The notes under the pieces were generated by a model, which was not told where the DNA came from, ran no database searches, and was given only the letters and a program-made list of their open reading frames with translations. DNA of 64,000 bases. Origin: Angiostrongylus vasorum. Its lineage: Eukaryota > Nematoda > Chromadorea > Rhabditida > Metastrongylidae. Position numbers and translations under genes: made by a program. Below, piece after piece: positions 1 through 10,913 of this stretch. How positions within the stretch are numbered: the first letter of the stretch is position 1; each line of letters begins with the position of its first letter. The stretch covers positions 7,279,438 to 7,343,437 of the forward strand of contig JADANN010000364.1 of the NCBI GenBank assembly GCA_018806985.1, in the 5' to 3' direction.

Positions 1-115
1 CTTAAGACTCTCTTGTCTAAATCTTTCCATTTATACTAACATGTTTGATTGTCGGTTGTTTTTTAACTCTCAGAGTCTTCCTAAAAAATTTGAAAAGTCC
101 CTTTCTTTCTTGCAG

Positions 116-3100
116 GTCTGCCTCTCCGATGATAAAGGCAATGAATGTCTTCATCTTGAGTTTCCATTCACAGTTGCTACCGTACCGTATCGAATACCAA
201 CAGCCCCACAAACGCCGTTAATAGACTACGGTAATTGAAATTTCTTAAAGAAATTGTTCAATTTTAAGTTTGCTTTCTAGCAAAAAATATTTCTATTAAA
301 GTTTTTTAGTCTAGTCTAGGCTAACAGCAAATGACTGTTTCGATTTCTCTTCCTGCCTACTTAGAGCCTAGAGCCATCTTGGAAACCAATATTAAGCACC
401 TATTAAAACCACACCTGCGAACTTCATGTCTTTGTAAAAAGTGATTTTGTTGAGGTGTTTTCTTGCCAGAGGCTACAAAACATGGAGCGGAAGATCACTA
501 ACCACAATGATGACGAGATCTTTGCAAAACTGCGGACCGCAACTGACTGCGATGGGGAACGAACGAGCTATTACCCTTTCTGGAGGCTAACGCGCTCACC
601 ACCACACCATGCGGGTCCTTCGTTTCGCCTGTCTCTCAGCTAGTTCTATCGATCAATGCCATTAGCAATCACCCGTCAATGGGATTGATCTGGGGGAGCC
701 TAATCGGCATTAAACCATTTAAGCTGGGGTGTAGTTGAAATCAGAATACTAACTTTTTTTATTTACCGCCCACTTAAGTTATAGTTGGCATTCGAAAAAC
801 ATTTTCCAAATTTGTATAGACAACATTCATGGAATCTAAACATTACAACGTCGTAGTCTCTGCAGTACATCTTACTCTGACGGTGAACATTTCTTCGTAT
901 GCCCCTATGGCTTAAGCAAAGAGGTTTTTTCCCCAATCAAAGTCAAGAAAACCGTTTTTTCCACTTTCTAAGCCCAGAGAACATTGTTGTTATTATGTTA
1001 ACTTTTTATTTACTGCCTCTTAGCACTTTTTCACGACAGGGTTTTATGTGGAATACAACTATAATGATGCTGACTATTATTATTACTATTATTATTATTA
1101 CTATTATTATTATTACGATTATGATTATTATTTTTATTACTATTACTGTTAATATTACTATTTATTCCTGTCTATTTTCTTAAGACTACTGTGTGAATCA
1201 TGTCGAAGGAGGCAAATACGTTTCACCTGAGTTTCGCCTTGGTCAGGTCTATGACGGAGAAGGCGACGAAGAGACTCGAGAAGAAGTCGGTTTTTTCTTT
1301 CTATTTTTTTTAGATGCAAAAGAATCATCGAACAAAAACATTTGTGATATTTTGAAGCTCATTTTACTGCTCCGCTTCTCTTTCGGGAAATTAAAGCTTC
1401 ATTCTCACATCTTTTCGTAACAGTGGCAGTGAAACTGGAGTAATCATTCGGCTTGCCCTTGCTGATAATTTTGTTTTGGCTAGGCCAATGTTAAAGGAAA
1501 GGATCGGTATCTATGGTGAATATACAACTGTCCCTTTTTATTGAACATGTGAAAATGTTCATTTTTATTGAAGTTTATGGAATACATTTAATACACGTGT
1601 AAAGTACGTTTAATATGAAATATTTATTCGGCTATGGTAGCAAAAAAGGATACATAATGTTTGGAAATACACAGCTTTTTAAACAGGATAAATGTTTGGT
1701 AACAACTTCTGCTCAGTTTATTAATGAAAGAAAGTGCACTGGTTATCCTCACCGAGCTTAAAAGGAAGATGGCTTGCAGTAGTTTGTCTTTTTTTTATAT
1801 GACCCGTCCTCATGCCTACTGTGGGGATCCCAGCACTTTTCACATTCGATTCGTTTTCTCGCATCCATTGTCCACGAAGGTCTTCCAACTTCACATGTGG
1901 CTTTAGTTGCTGCTTGAGGATTTCCACTTCATCTGAAATGTAGTAGAATGCTCGTCGAGCATTTCTCCCTGGAGTCCTGAGATAGCAGGGCTGGAGCGTT
2001 CCCAAATGGATTGCAGAGAGTGACTGTTTCCCAGACGAGTCGGATACCAATTCCTCGACCCCTAGAGGGATGAGAGGCTTGGTTGGTCTGGAGCGGAGTC
2101 GAACTAGCACCATGCTCGTGATGACGGACCTCGCTGCCACTGTGCTATCCGCTCTGCGTCTCCGATGTTAAATAATTAAAAAATAATAGATAAAAAAATA
2201 ATTAAAAATCTGTTATTCTTTTTTTTGCAGCAATCGCGGTGTTGTCATTCATCACACCTTTACTTCCTTAATAATATAACACATACAACATAACGGTAGC
2301 AGACGTTTCGGCAGCATCGCCTTCTTCAGACTCTGGAAGGGTACACTAATGTGTGATTTACTAGGTCAAACGCTTCAACGACGCAAACAGAAAGGTGAAA
2401 ATCTGAACAATAATTATACGATCAGCGGCTTATCGAAAAACCCACCGTTTTTTTACCTGGTTTCCACCTAGAAAGAACAGCTGCTCAGAGTCGCTTGTGG
2501 TTGACTACTGCACCACCCCACATCAAAAATCTATTCTGAGATACGGCGCTAGATCACGTTATCTTAGGGCATTCTTACCTGCTATTCATTCTCGGATTTT
2601 TGGATTGCGATTGCGAACCTCGCGATTGATGTAAAAAAAGAGAACAACAGATTTTTAATCCAATGCTGAGAATAACAGAAAGTCGATCCTGGGAGTTGTT
2701 AAAAGATATATAAAATCTTCTAAATGGATGCGCCTCATTGACAACGCATTGCTAGTCGATACTAGACAAGTTCCGAATTAATAACTGTAATTTTCATGTA
2801 GATTTCTACTGCTTGTAACTTACAGAACACCTAGCGTGAGATAAAGACTAACGGCAAAATGATTAGGAGTAGTAGTGGTTTCGAATTTTTCTTGGATACT
2901 TGGACGGTTCGTCCTCACTGGTTGTGCGGTCCCCAGCATAATCTCTACTTTTCGGAATTTTGCTGGTTTAGCCATTGTGGTTCCCTGGAGTCCCGAGGTC
3001 AGCCTGGCCAAAGTCTGCCCCAGGTCGTCACCACCACAGGTAGTCGCCGCCCTTGTTGACCAGATGGAGATCTGCCACCATGCAACTAATTTGATATCAG

Positions 3101-4888
3101 GACGGTGGTGGATCTTGGTATTGGTTTGCCCTTAGCTAAGCTTCCTGATGGAAACGCCGGACACCTTCCCAGCTTGGGACACTCTGCCGGTAGGATGAAT
3201 TCCCCGCTGTACATCGCAGTCCGACACCCAGGAACACCTCCTAGCCACGATGAGGCGGCAAACCGTTGGAAAGGTTTCGAATTTTTAAGCAAGTCTAATA
3301 CCAAAAAGTGAATAACTCTGTCAATATGTATTTTCGTAACGTAGAATACCAAATAAACAATAGTCAGGTGATGCCAAACAATGACTTTAATACAAAACAC
3401 TGCGGAAAACCCATAAAGAGCAACATGATCATTACCACTTAAATGAATTATTGTCATTTTTTGTTTTAGGTGATACTGTACCGTCCAGTTTACTCAAAGC
3501 TTGCCGATCGAAGGCAAATGTCACCACATCAGAAAGAATTCCGTTCCGGTTCGGTGAGCACATGTTGTCCTATAATGGTGAAAGTTGGAAGATTAAGAAA
3601 GCATCGTGTGCCGACTACTAATTATTTCTTAAGTGTTAACGATTGTTCATATTAGGAAATTTAAATGGCTTTATGTTTCTTTGAAAAAATGTGAAATCCA
3701 ACGCATTTTCTATTTCGCTTGTGATTTCCTATTTGCGCATGTTATTTCTTCTTCTGACTTCCAACAGAAGCATTATCATGCTATATCCAGGTCCTCCCCC
3801 TCAGACAATCGCAATCTTTCGACCTTTCAAAGCGCGGAAGCCATAACCGGCATTAGTTCACTCCTATCTGTTCTTCAAGATGGAAACATTGAATTCCTTT
3901 CCGACTAATCTGAAGCCACCAGGAAAACCATGCTGCTGTGAATCTCAATTCGATACTCAGATACAATCTCATGTATGGGTATATAAGATATTCCAGTGGT
4001 TTCCCGCCTCATGCTGAGTCCGACAACCATGGTAGTCTGACTGGCAAGAATTTGTTTCTCAGTAGAAGGATCTTTTCAGCTGAGAAGTTTGAGCTTTCTA
4101 GGCGGGAGCAACAATGAGTAAACCTATACCACTTCAGAGCTAAGTGACATTCCAATAGCAGAACTTCTCCCTTTCCAATTCTCCTTTTATATTAGCCTTT
4201 GCCAATCGTGCAGCCGAACTGTTCATGTACTCTTCCCTAAGTTAATGGTCCTATATTTTCTGAGCATTCAAATTTCTGCATTCGATTCACTTTTTTATAC
4301 GACCTGACATGAATTTTTTTGCCTTTCTCATTTGACATGGGTTCCCTTTATCTGCTTAGACGATGAGCAAAGATTCGCCTTTATTTTCAACAAAAATACG
4401 CAGCAAGTTGAGAATTTGTCTAGAAGGAAAGTCTGGAGACGATCGATTTCAGTGCCAGTGAAAAAATATAGGCATCGATCCACTAGTTGTTCATTTCATT
4501 GGAATGCACAAAATATGCGATACAAATGAAACATGTGTCTAAGATTTACACACTTACACTTAAGAATACGAAAAACTTTTTTTTGCTTGGTCCTTTATAT
4601 TATTGAAATATTACTCATTAGAAATTGTGTTTTTAGTTCACTCGAATCACTGACAGCAACTATTCGATGATCACGGAATCGAACGGTAGACGACGTAGTG
4701 TTGTTATCTCATCACCAGAGGATATAAGTGAACAACGAGATTCTAAAGTCGAAACGATACTGAATTCTCGTCTCGAAGGTGGTGATGACGAAGACGTCAA
4801 AATCCCACTCATTCACCAGACTTCCTTTCCTCAAGCGAAATCGAACGTCAGCGAAAAAACCGATGTAAATGGAACTGCCTCCGAATAG
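116..4888 (+). CDS. Arrestin-domain (alpha-arrestin-like) protein, 3' part
   Basis: Four exons join in phase: 116-230, 1185-1285, 3470-3553 and 4637-4888 (TAG). The gene enters from the left edge, so its start is outside the window. Exon 116-230 follows TTTCTTGCAG and reads FPFTVATVPYRIP, a strand typical of the end of the Arrestin_C fold. The next exons read HVEGGKYVSPEFRLGQVYDG and then VILYRPVYSKLADRR, motifs that recur in nematode arrestin-domain proteins. The last exon is a hydrophilic Ser/Glu/Asp-rich tail ending NGTASE. Donors are GTAATT, GTCGGT and GTGAGC; the second is weak but is the only one that keeps phase. Family knowledge: arrestin-domain proteins act as cytoplasmic adaptors for membrane cargo and HECT ubiquitin ligases. 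No PPxY motif is visible in the part seen. Which member of the nematode arrd family this is cannot be told. The introns hold S2, S3, D and foldback repeats. Confidence 0.85.
451..745 (-). mobile_element. S2 SINE-type copy
   Basis: This is a minus-oriented copy of family S2, inside the first arrestin intron. On the minus strand a tRNA-like promoter is seen: a box A-like GTGTGGTGGTGAGCGCG, then about 45 nt later a box B-like GTTCGTTCC. The family continues with the conserved phrase CTCAGCATCATTGTGGTTG. Other copies in this window define its ends. Confidence 0.7.
1005..1160 (-). repeat. S2 end fragment running into an (ATT)n microsatellite
   Basis: A short S2 end (CACGACAGGGTTTTATGTG, ending at AATGATGCTGA) runs straight into about 85 nt of imperfect ATT repeats. 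The same junction of S2 end plus TAA/ATT repeat occurs near 11570 and 12300, so the triplet tract is probably the 3' tail of S2. The tract stops 24 nt before the arrestin acceptor at 1184. Confidence 0.65.
1786..2160 (-). mobile_element. S3 SINE-type copy
   Basis: Read on the minus strand it begins with a tRNA-like head: box A GGATAGCACAGTGGC, box B GTTCGACTCC. It then holds the core around GGAATTGGTATCCGACTCG and ends in the CATCCATTGTCCACG-type region. It lies in arrestin intron 2. Open reading frames here are shadows of the repeat. Confidence 0.75.
2230..2720. mobile_element. Foldback-type element with the GAAGAAGGCGA core
   Basis: The left side carries GCAATCGCGGTGTTG and the core TTTCGGCAGCATCGCCTTC. 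The right side carries CGAACCTCGCGATTG and a tail CAATGCTGAGAATAACAG that also ends the copy at 13320-13375 and the one at 47900-47940. The arms are less perfect than in other copies, so this looks like an old member. It lies in arrestin intron 2. Confidence 0.55.
2880..3285 (+). repeat. Dispersed repeat family D, long copy
   Basis: About 400 nt, from TCCTCACTGGTTGTGCGG through GGTCGTCACCACCACAG to CCTCCTAGCCACGATGAGG. The same sequence recurs at 42590-42830 and 44850-45215 (+) and at 48860-49050 and 50935-51245 (-). No coding frame is kept between copies and no clear pol III promoter is visible. It is a non-coding dispersed element of unknown class, in arrestin intron 2. Confidence 0.7.
3554..4636 (+). 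other. Third arrestin intron, mostly unique
   Basis: It runs from the GTGAGC donor to the TTTTTAG acceptor. No further exon is supported. A short stretch near 3990-4090 has weak likeness to the end of family D. Otherwise nothing is seen. Confidence 0.5.
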
Positions 4889-7462
4889 TTATTGATCCAT
4901 TATTGATTATTTATTGCCAATATCCAACACTTAAATGCTAAGCGTCATTTCTCGATACGTTCTTGATGTGATTTCACTGTAGGAGCAACATTCTCTATTG
5001 TTTGATTTCATGTGAGTGTTTCCTCTCACAATGGATCTCAAAAATCTGAGATCATTCTCTTTAAAGCAGCAAAATGTTCATATCGTCCAAAAAAATTGGG
5101 CAATAGGCGTTTTATCTGAGTTGGCAAAAGAAAGAATGAGAATGAAAACAAGACTGTCTGTGAGTCATCGGGACCGAGCATTGAAGGCATAAGTTCATTC
5201 CTAGCAATCCTCATTGCGTTCAAAGTACATTCCATGTATCTTCCACAAACGATGTCCTGATATTATTTCATGTACAAATTTTTTTATTATTCGTATGCTG
5301 TGATATCACTTTTTCTTTTAACTGAACAAAACTTTATGCGTCTGTTCTTGAAGAATTTCAGATATTCGTCCTCACCTCAGCCCTCGAGTTTGTTTCTTTT
5401 TAAATTTCGCTACTCAAGTGACCTCACTATGAAGTTTCGGAATTCTTTGATCACCAACATGCCAGGTCACTTTGTATCGAAATGGTGCACGCCGTTAGAG
5501 TGGTTCCAAGAGGCTTCCACTTTTGTATTCTGCCAGTAGCATTTCTAGCAGAAAGGCTTACTCAGGTGTGGCTCGAGAAAAGCTGTTCTGTACAAGTAAT
5601 TTGCAAAAAAAACTTTTTGACGAGTTCACGTTGTTATCTAACTGCTTTGTGATTTCCCACACATTGTCTCCACTTTTTTGAAGCATGGTGCCGATTTCTC
5701 ATGCGAAACGAAAGCCGGTGATGTCCAAGCGATCTCTCATCCATATAAGGCAAGTAGCGTACTTCTTGAAGCCATTTAGCCTGATTTGCCACGCTTGCTA
5801 AATTGTGTATGTTGCACGCGTTCACAAAGATTGAGTAATCAGGTATAAGAAGAGCCGCATGTGCCTAAAATATGGGTGAGAAAGGATGCGTCTGAACCAT
5901 GAAGAGACAGAAATAGCCGTACCACTTTGCAAGTCATTCTCATTAATAAACAGTATGCAGACATTTCATCATTTGTCCGCAAAAAGAAAGACTTCTCTAG
6001 TTGAAGCTGGCAATCAGCTTCGTTCTCATAACCTACAAGAAATGGTCGCATCGTGAGCCGAGGACAACATAGTAATGTCCTTTTTCTTTTAATTCCATTT
6101 CTGCACCGTTATATCTCTGCGATTAGGTTCCACTGTCCACAATTCAGCTTCCAGTGATAACTTGTTATGGAAGCCCTTTCCCTGTCTTTCCTGTAGTTAC
6201 GAATAAGATGAATCCCTCCCCAGAATAAGTTCTCAGCCAAAGGAAAACTCGTAGGCGAACTACCGGTATGGAGACGCCGTCCTTATCTTGCGACTTGTGA
6301 CAAAATCTTGTCACTACGGAATGCGCTACATGTTCAGTTATATATGGATTGCTACAAATATATACAAAATTTTGTACGTGTATCTGTAGTGTTTACTTTG
6401 AATATCATGAGTCCATACTTGTGTCACTTTTGCGGGTATATGCTGGCGACAGACTCTGCTTCTGAACGCCGCAGTGATGTCCTCAGTACATGTCTGCCCT
6501 GGCCCGGTCTCAGGTCCGCTTATTGCGCTGCAGCTCTTGATGATAAGTTATATTGGTAACCTATTCTTGTACAATCTACCTTATCAATCACACCTTGCGT
6601 TGTCGGCAAATCGGAGGACTGTCGAGTTTGGCTGATGGTCAACTGGTGGCCGACTCATCCATGCAACATTCTCTTACCCATTTGCCAGTTCTCGGTAATT
6701 ATTATAAACTCCGATCGTAAGTTGAATGCTTTTTAGCTAAATACTTAACATTTGAAGGTTTCGTTGGTCCGTATTCACCTAGAATCTGAGAACATAAATA
6801 AAATCTCTACAAGGTTAGTATTTTGTGGAGTGTTTAGAATTTCTTTCTTAGGAGTTCTAAGATGGCTATGCCACGGCAACTTCTTCAAGTCACCATAGGC
6901 CTTCGTTATCCTATCTGGATTGAATAGAAGCTTACAGTGTTATGATTAAAACTCCCGTAGAACTCAGACAACTCCTATTAGCAAACAATTTGATGGGTTT
7001 CTGGTGAAACAGTTCGAAGTCGATAACCGTGCTGGCAGGTGAACAGCTTATAGCTCAAAACAAACGTACACATTTAACTACAAGGAAGCACACAGAGTAA
7101 ATACTTTGTTATTCTTGAGCTTCAAGAGCCGATTTACAAGACTTAGTGATACATGACATAAACTTGATGAGTACGAGGCAATAGAGCATGGCTACGTTGC
7201 GAGATATCAGTTATAATAAGCGAATGATGAGTAAAGATGCATGACTGTCTATCCGACTGACCGAGTCACCCACTCACTTGCTCACTTATTCACTTAATGA
7301 ATAAATGAAGGGATGAAAGAATGAACTAAGTGAGTGAAAGCAAGTGAATGAAAAAAATCACAGAGTGGAAAGTGAAAAAAGAGTAATGTTAAAATTGTGA
7401 TGAACTAAAGAGATGAATGCTTTAAGTAGGTAGTTTTTATAATGAATTTGCGTTGTTTGTAG
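4889..7462. other. Unique sequence downstream of the arrestin stop
   Basis: AT-rich sequence without a recognised gene or repeat family. Short open frames at 5038-5235, 5270-5539 and 6308-6559 lack splice signals or family likeness and were left out. It may be the intron of the alternative arrestin 3' end. An imperfect palindrome of CACT/AGTG motifs lies at 7256-7352. Confidence 0.4.
7256..7352. repeat. Inverted repeat of CACTCACTTGCTCACTT motifs
   Basis: The left half has CACCCACTCACTTGCTCACT. The right half has AAGTGAGTGAAAGCAAGTGA, which is close to its reverse complement. Between them lies an AT-rich, tetranucleotide-like stretch of ATGAATAAATGAAGG type. It could be a small foldback or a decayed microsatellite. 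Confidence 0.5.
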
Positions 7463-10400
7463 ATGATCAATGACAGCGACGTGATCAGCCCAACGAACAG
7501 CGTCACCAACATCGAAGACAGCACTAGTATTTTATCTGAAATTATGTACTTTCTTCTTTTTTCAACTTTATATTTCCATTTTCAACAATTCTCGCTTTTC
7601 ATCTCTAGGATTGTTCAGCATCAGATTCTCCAGATTTCCCCTCCTCACAGCATTTCTAAGGAAGTTTTAGAAACCTACAATAATGTGTTCACCAATATTT
7701 ACTTCACCAAAAGCATTCGATGTTGACTCATCCTTTAGGGTTGCTGAATACATTCAACTCTATTCTTAGCATCCAAGGGCTGATTGAATGCATATTTAGG
7801 CCATAAATTTCGGAAGCCTTTGGATCCATCAGATGATGGCTTCATCCTTTCAGACGAGTCTGGTACCACTCTCTAGATCCTGAAGAGAGCGACGCTTTGG
7901 TTTGCATGGAGCGCGATGTTGGACCAGATACCCTAAGTATATTGCTGAGCACTCCAACCACTGCATTACACTTGTCCAGACAAAATTTATTATAGCTATA
8001 AGTCTTATTGTATCCAAAAAAAGACGTTTAGTGCAGCTGCAGGTTAAAATAAACTTAAAGAGATACCGTGAACTTGCTTTCTTCAGGTAACTAAAAAGAA
8101 AACTAAAAATTTTAGTAGGCAATCCTTTCCAATATTCAATATTTTCTTAAACCGGTAAAGATTTTTTTCAGATCAATGTTAAGAATCCTTTATGAAGTCC
8201 GATGTGACAGTTCTTTCTTGATCCGATGGGATTAGTTTTTCTTTTTTTTATTTTATTTCCTATTCTTCATACAACTGTCCCTACGAAATAAGAGAACGTG
8301 GACGACTTTGCTGAGATAAGAAGGAAAGAACTCTCTTGCGAGCGATCATATTTAATTCGCTACAGTTTGCTTTGGAGTGTCTTGATTGATGTTTCTTCTT
8401 ATGCTGATAACAATCTCATCAAAACATTTCAGAAGGCCGAAGCTCTGATCAGGAAAGAGAATTTATTACGTGGCTGGACAGTTTTCAAGATAAGTGTTAG
8501 CAACTGTAACATGAATCTCATTTCTAAAACTGGTTTCGAAATGCTTCCTGTCTCTACTAGGATCTAAAACACTCCTTCCATCAAGCTCTAAGGCCGTCAA
8601 AAACTGTACTCAATAATGTCAACACATATGTGGATGGATACGGTGGACACCATGCGTTGACTTCAATGCACAGTTTCAAATTTTTGCCTCAAATTCTTCA
8701 ATTCTCTACCATCTTCCTATTTCATAGATAGCTCCTTCAATACAAAGGCTTTCTCGTTCGACCAAAAAACGCGAAAAAATGGGGCGTTGTCTGAAGCGAT
8801 CAAGAGGCAAAGTTAAACATTGGTAGTATTGACTACTTTTTTTAAATTATTGCTACTATTGTTAGTACCAGTACTACTATCCCTAAATACTTTACCATTC
8901 CACTATGCTTTCGCACTGCTGAGTGTTTGAATGTTAAGTGTAGCAAGGAGCTCATCTATTCAACAACGTCTTCCAAGCTGAAAAGGAGTTCGACTTTTCT
9001 ATCTTGAAGCACAGGTAAGATTAATCATACCACAATGCTCGTCGAGCTGTTATTCACTTTTAGTTTTTATTATTGCTACTATTGCCACTATTGTTAGTGG
9101 AGACTGTTTATTTAAGCACGACGCTTATGTAGCGTAGTAGTTAGAAGTGACCCCTACCACGTACCGCGATTCACATGGTCGTTTTTCCAACATCGCGCCT
9201 CGACGAAAAAAAGCCTTATGTCCATTAGGATTGACAAATTGGTTTGGATATTCTGGGAGTTCAAAGAATTGTCCTTTTACATCGGTGAGCCTCCAAATGT
9301 CACTATACTGCCCAGATACAGCTGCATATGAAGTACTAGGAATGGAGTCCAATGGACGGTGTATCCGTGAGTCACCTAGTCGGCACCGAATGCTTTATCA
9401 TTCATCGTTTTACTTAAACATAGAAAAGTCTGATAAGTCCTAAGTAGAGGTAAACTTACTGGAAATGATACATGATTTCATTGTATGATCCTCTAATACG
9501 AGTTGAGCTGCTTTGTCACTACTTTGTTCTGAAAAAAAATGGGGCGTTAACATATTTTGATGAGCTACTTTTTATCCACGCTTCAAACTAAGTGTTTGAA
9601 ACGTGCCACATAAAAACAGCTGGCTAAGGAAAACGAGTTATTGAATATCCACTAGAAACATCACATGTTTGAAATTTTGTTATCTTTACCAGGAAAAACC
9701 GCTACATCGTTATGTCAACTTTTTTTATTTGCTGCCTGTTACAATTTCCACGGCAGGGTATTATGTGTGAAACAACCACAATGATGCTGAGATATTTGCA
9801 AAACTCTGGACCGCAGGTGCCTATGGTGAGGAACGAACGCGCCATTATCCCTTTCCGGGGGCTAACGCGTTCACCAACACACCATGCGGGTGCTTTGTTT
9901 CCGCCTGACTCTCAGCTAGTTCTATCTATCGATCAGTGCCATCAGCAATCACTCGTCAACTGGATTGATCTGGGGAGCCTAAATCGGCAATGAACCCAGT
10001 TCAGCTGAGGCTGTAGTCGAAATCATAATGTCAATGATGGCACTGATCAATGGAACTAGCTGAGAACGAAAGGCGAAACGAGGGACCAGCATGGTGTGGT
10101 GGTGAACGCGTTAACCCCTGGAAAGGGTGATAGTGCGTTCGTTCCCCCACCGCTGACATCTGCGGTCCGGAGTTTTGCGAATATCTCAGCATCATTGAAA
10201 TCGTTACACCCTTAGTTATAAACAACCGGAATTCTCAATCTCAACGGGTTTTTTTAAAATGAGAAGATAAAAATACTTAGAATTCTAATTCATTTGACCA
10301 AATTAGCCTAATAATGATGTTGAAAACGATATTACTAACGGTAATAAATGGAAGTTCTGAGAAGAATAAACAAAACAACATCTCAAAAGGAAACTTCAAG

Positions 10401-10553
10401 AAAACTGAAGATGATGTCTCTGTCCGCTCACCATCTCCATTACCGTCCTCCAATCCGAACACGATCAATCCACGTTCTGGCAGATCAAAATCGGCTACCG
10501 CAATCGGTTGTGATCGGTTTGTTACAGCTGAATGTAGGATTAGGAGAAGTTAA
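7463..10553 (+). CDS. Possible alternative 3' exons of the arrestin gene
   Basis: Two coding-like exons lie on the arrestin strand. Exon 7463-7526 follows CGTTGTTTGTAG and reads MINDSDVISPTNSV...; exon 10390-10553 follows ATCTCAAAAG and contains VSVRSPSPLPSSNP, ending CRIRRS-TAA. A GTAAAT donor inside the last arrestin exon (after 4864) joins in phase 0 to 7463; the donor GTATTT after 7526 is phase 1, as exon 10390 needs. The result would be a longer Ser/Pro-rich arrestin tail that replaces NGTASE. The phases agree, but nothing shows that the splice is used. These could also be exons of a separate small gene, or chance open frames. The last exon may itself splice on at GTTTGT near 10517. Confidence 0.33.
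7735..7930 (-). repeat. S1 SINE-type fragment
   Basis: It contains AGCATCCAAGGGCTGATTG, TGCATATTTAGGCC and TTTCAGACGAGTCTGGTACC, matching the 3' and core parts of S1 on the minus strand. The tRNA-like head is missing. Confidence 0.5.
8000..9110. other. Unique sequence, no gene supported
   Basis: A frame at 8298-8567 has a CAG acceptor-like site before AAGGCCGAAGCTCTGATC, but no matching donor and no family likeness. Short CTATTGTTAGT-type motifs recur at 8850 and 9070. No other structure was seen. Confidence 0.4.
9120..9395 (+). mobile_element. Diverged S1 SINE-type copy
   Basis: It starts with a box A-like TATGTAGCGTAGTAGTTAG and keeps the S1 order: head, ACAAATTGG core, then GGAATGGAGTCCAATGG, corresponding to the S1 3' phrase near CGAATG. 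It is clearly older than the copies at 19.2 and 36.9 kb. Confidence 0.5.
9700..10020 (-). mobile_element. S2 copy, left member of a head-to-head pair
   Basis: A full-length S2 on the minus strand, with GTGGTG..ACGCG and GTTCGTTCC promoter boxes and the terminal TATTATGTG phrase. It abuts an S2 copy in the opposite direction at 10025-10215, giving a 500-nt imperfect palindrome. Confidence 0.75.
10025..10215 (+). mobile_element. S2 copy, right member of a head-to-head pair
   Basis: A plus-oriented S2: CAGCATGGTGTGGTGGTGAA (box A), GTGCGTTCGTTCCCC (box B), then CTCAGCATCATTG. It is shorter than its partner and lacks the triplet tail. Confidence 0.75.
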
Positions 10554-10913
10554 AGTCATATAAAGAAAGGATTTTATGTATTTTGGCAGAGGACATTCTA
10601 GAAGTGGATGGGCCTTGAATCTCAACTAGGCATAAAAAATGTTTTATCATTTCTCAATCGCACTGAGTTTCTGTCTTTGGAAAAAAAAGGATAAAAGTGT
10701 TTTGAGTGATTCCGAGAAAAGAACTAATGGGTTATGGAAGATTTTTTGCCTAAACATAGCGGCTATACTTTCCTTGTTCTTATATTTATAGGCTTATTTT
10801 AACTCTAATAACATAAAATCTGTCAACTAAGAATCAATGAACTTTGTCAAAATTACTTTTCGTTTGTTCAGAGGAAACAGTAAAAAGTAGGAAAAGAAAG
10901 TGACATGATGTAT
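10554..10913. other. Gap between convergent genes
   Basis: AT-rich sequence holding the 3' flank of the ZP gene (minus strand). No AATAAA was found on the minus strand close to its stop at 10914, and no other feature is supported. Confidence 0.4.
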
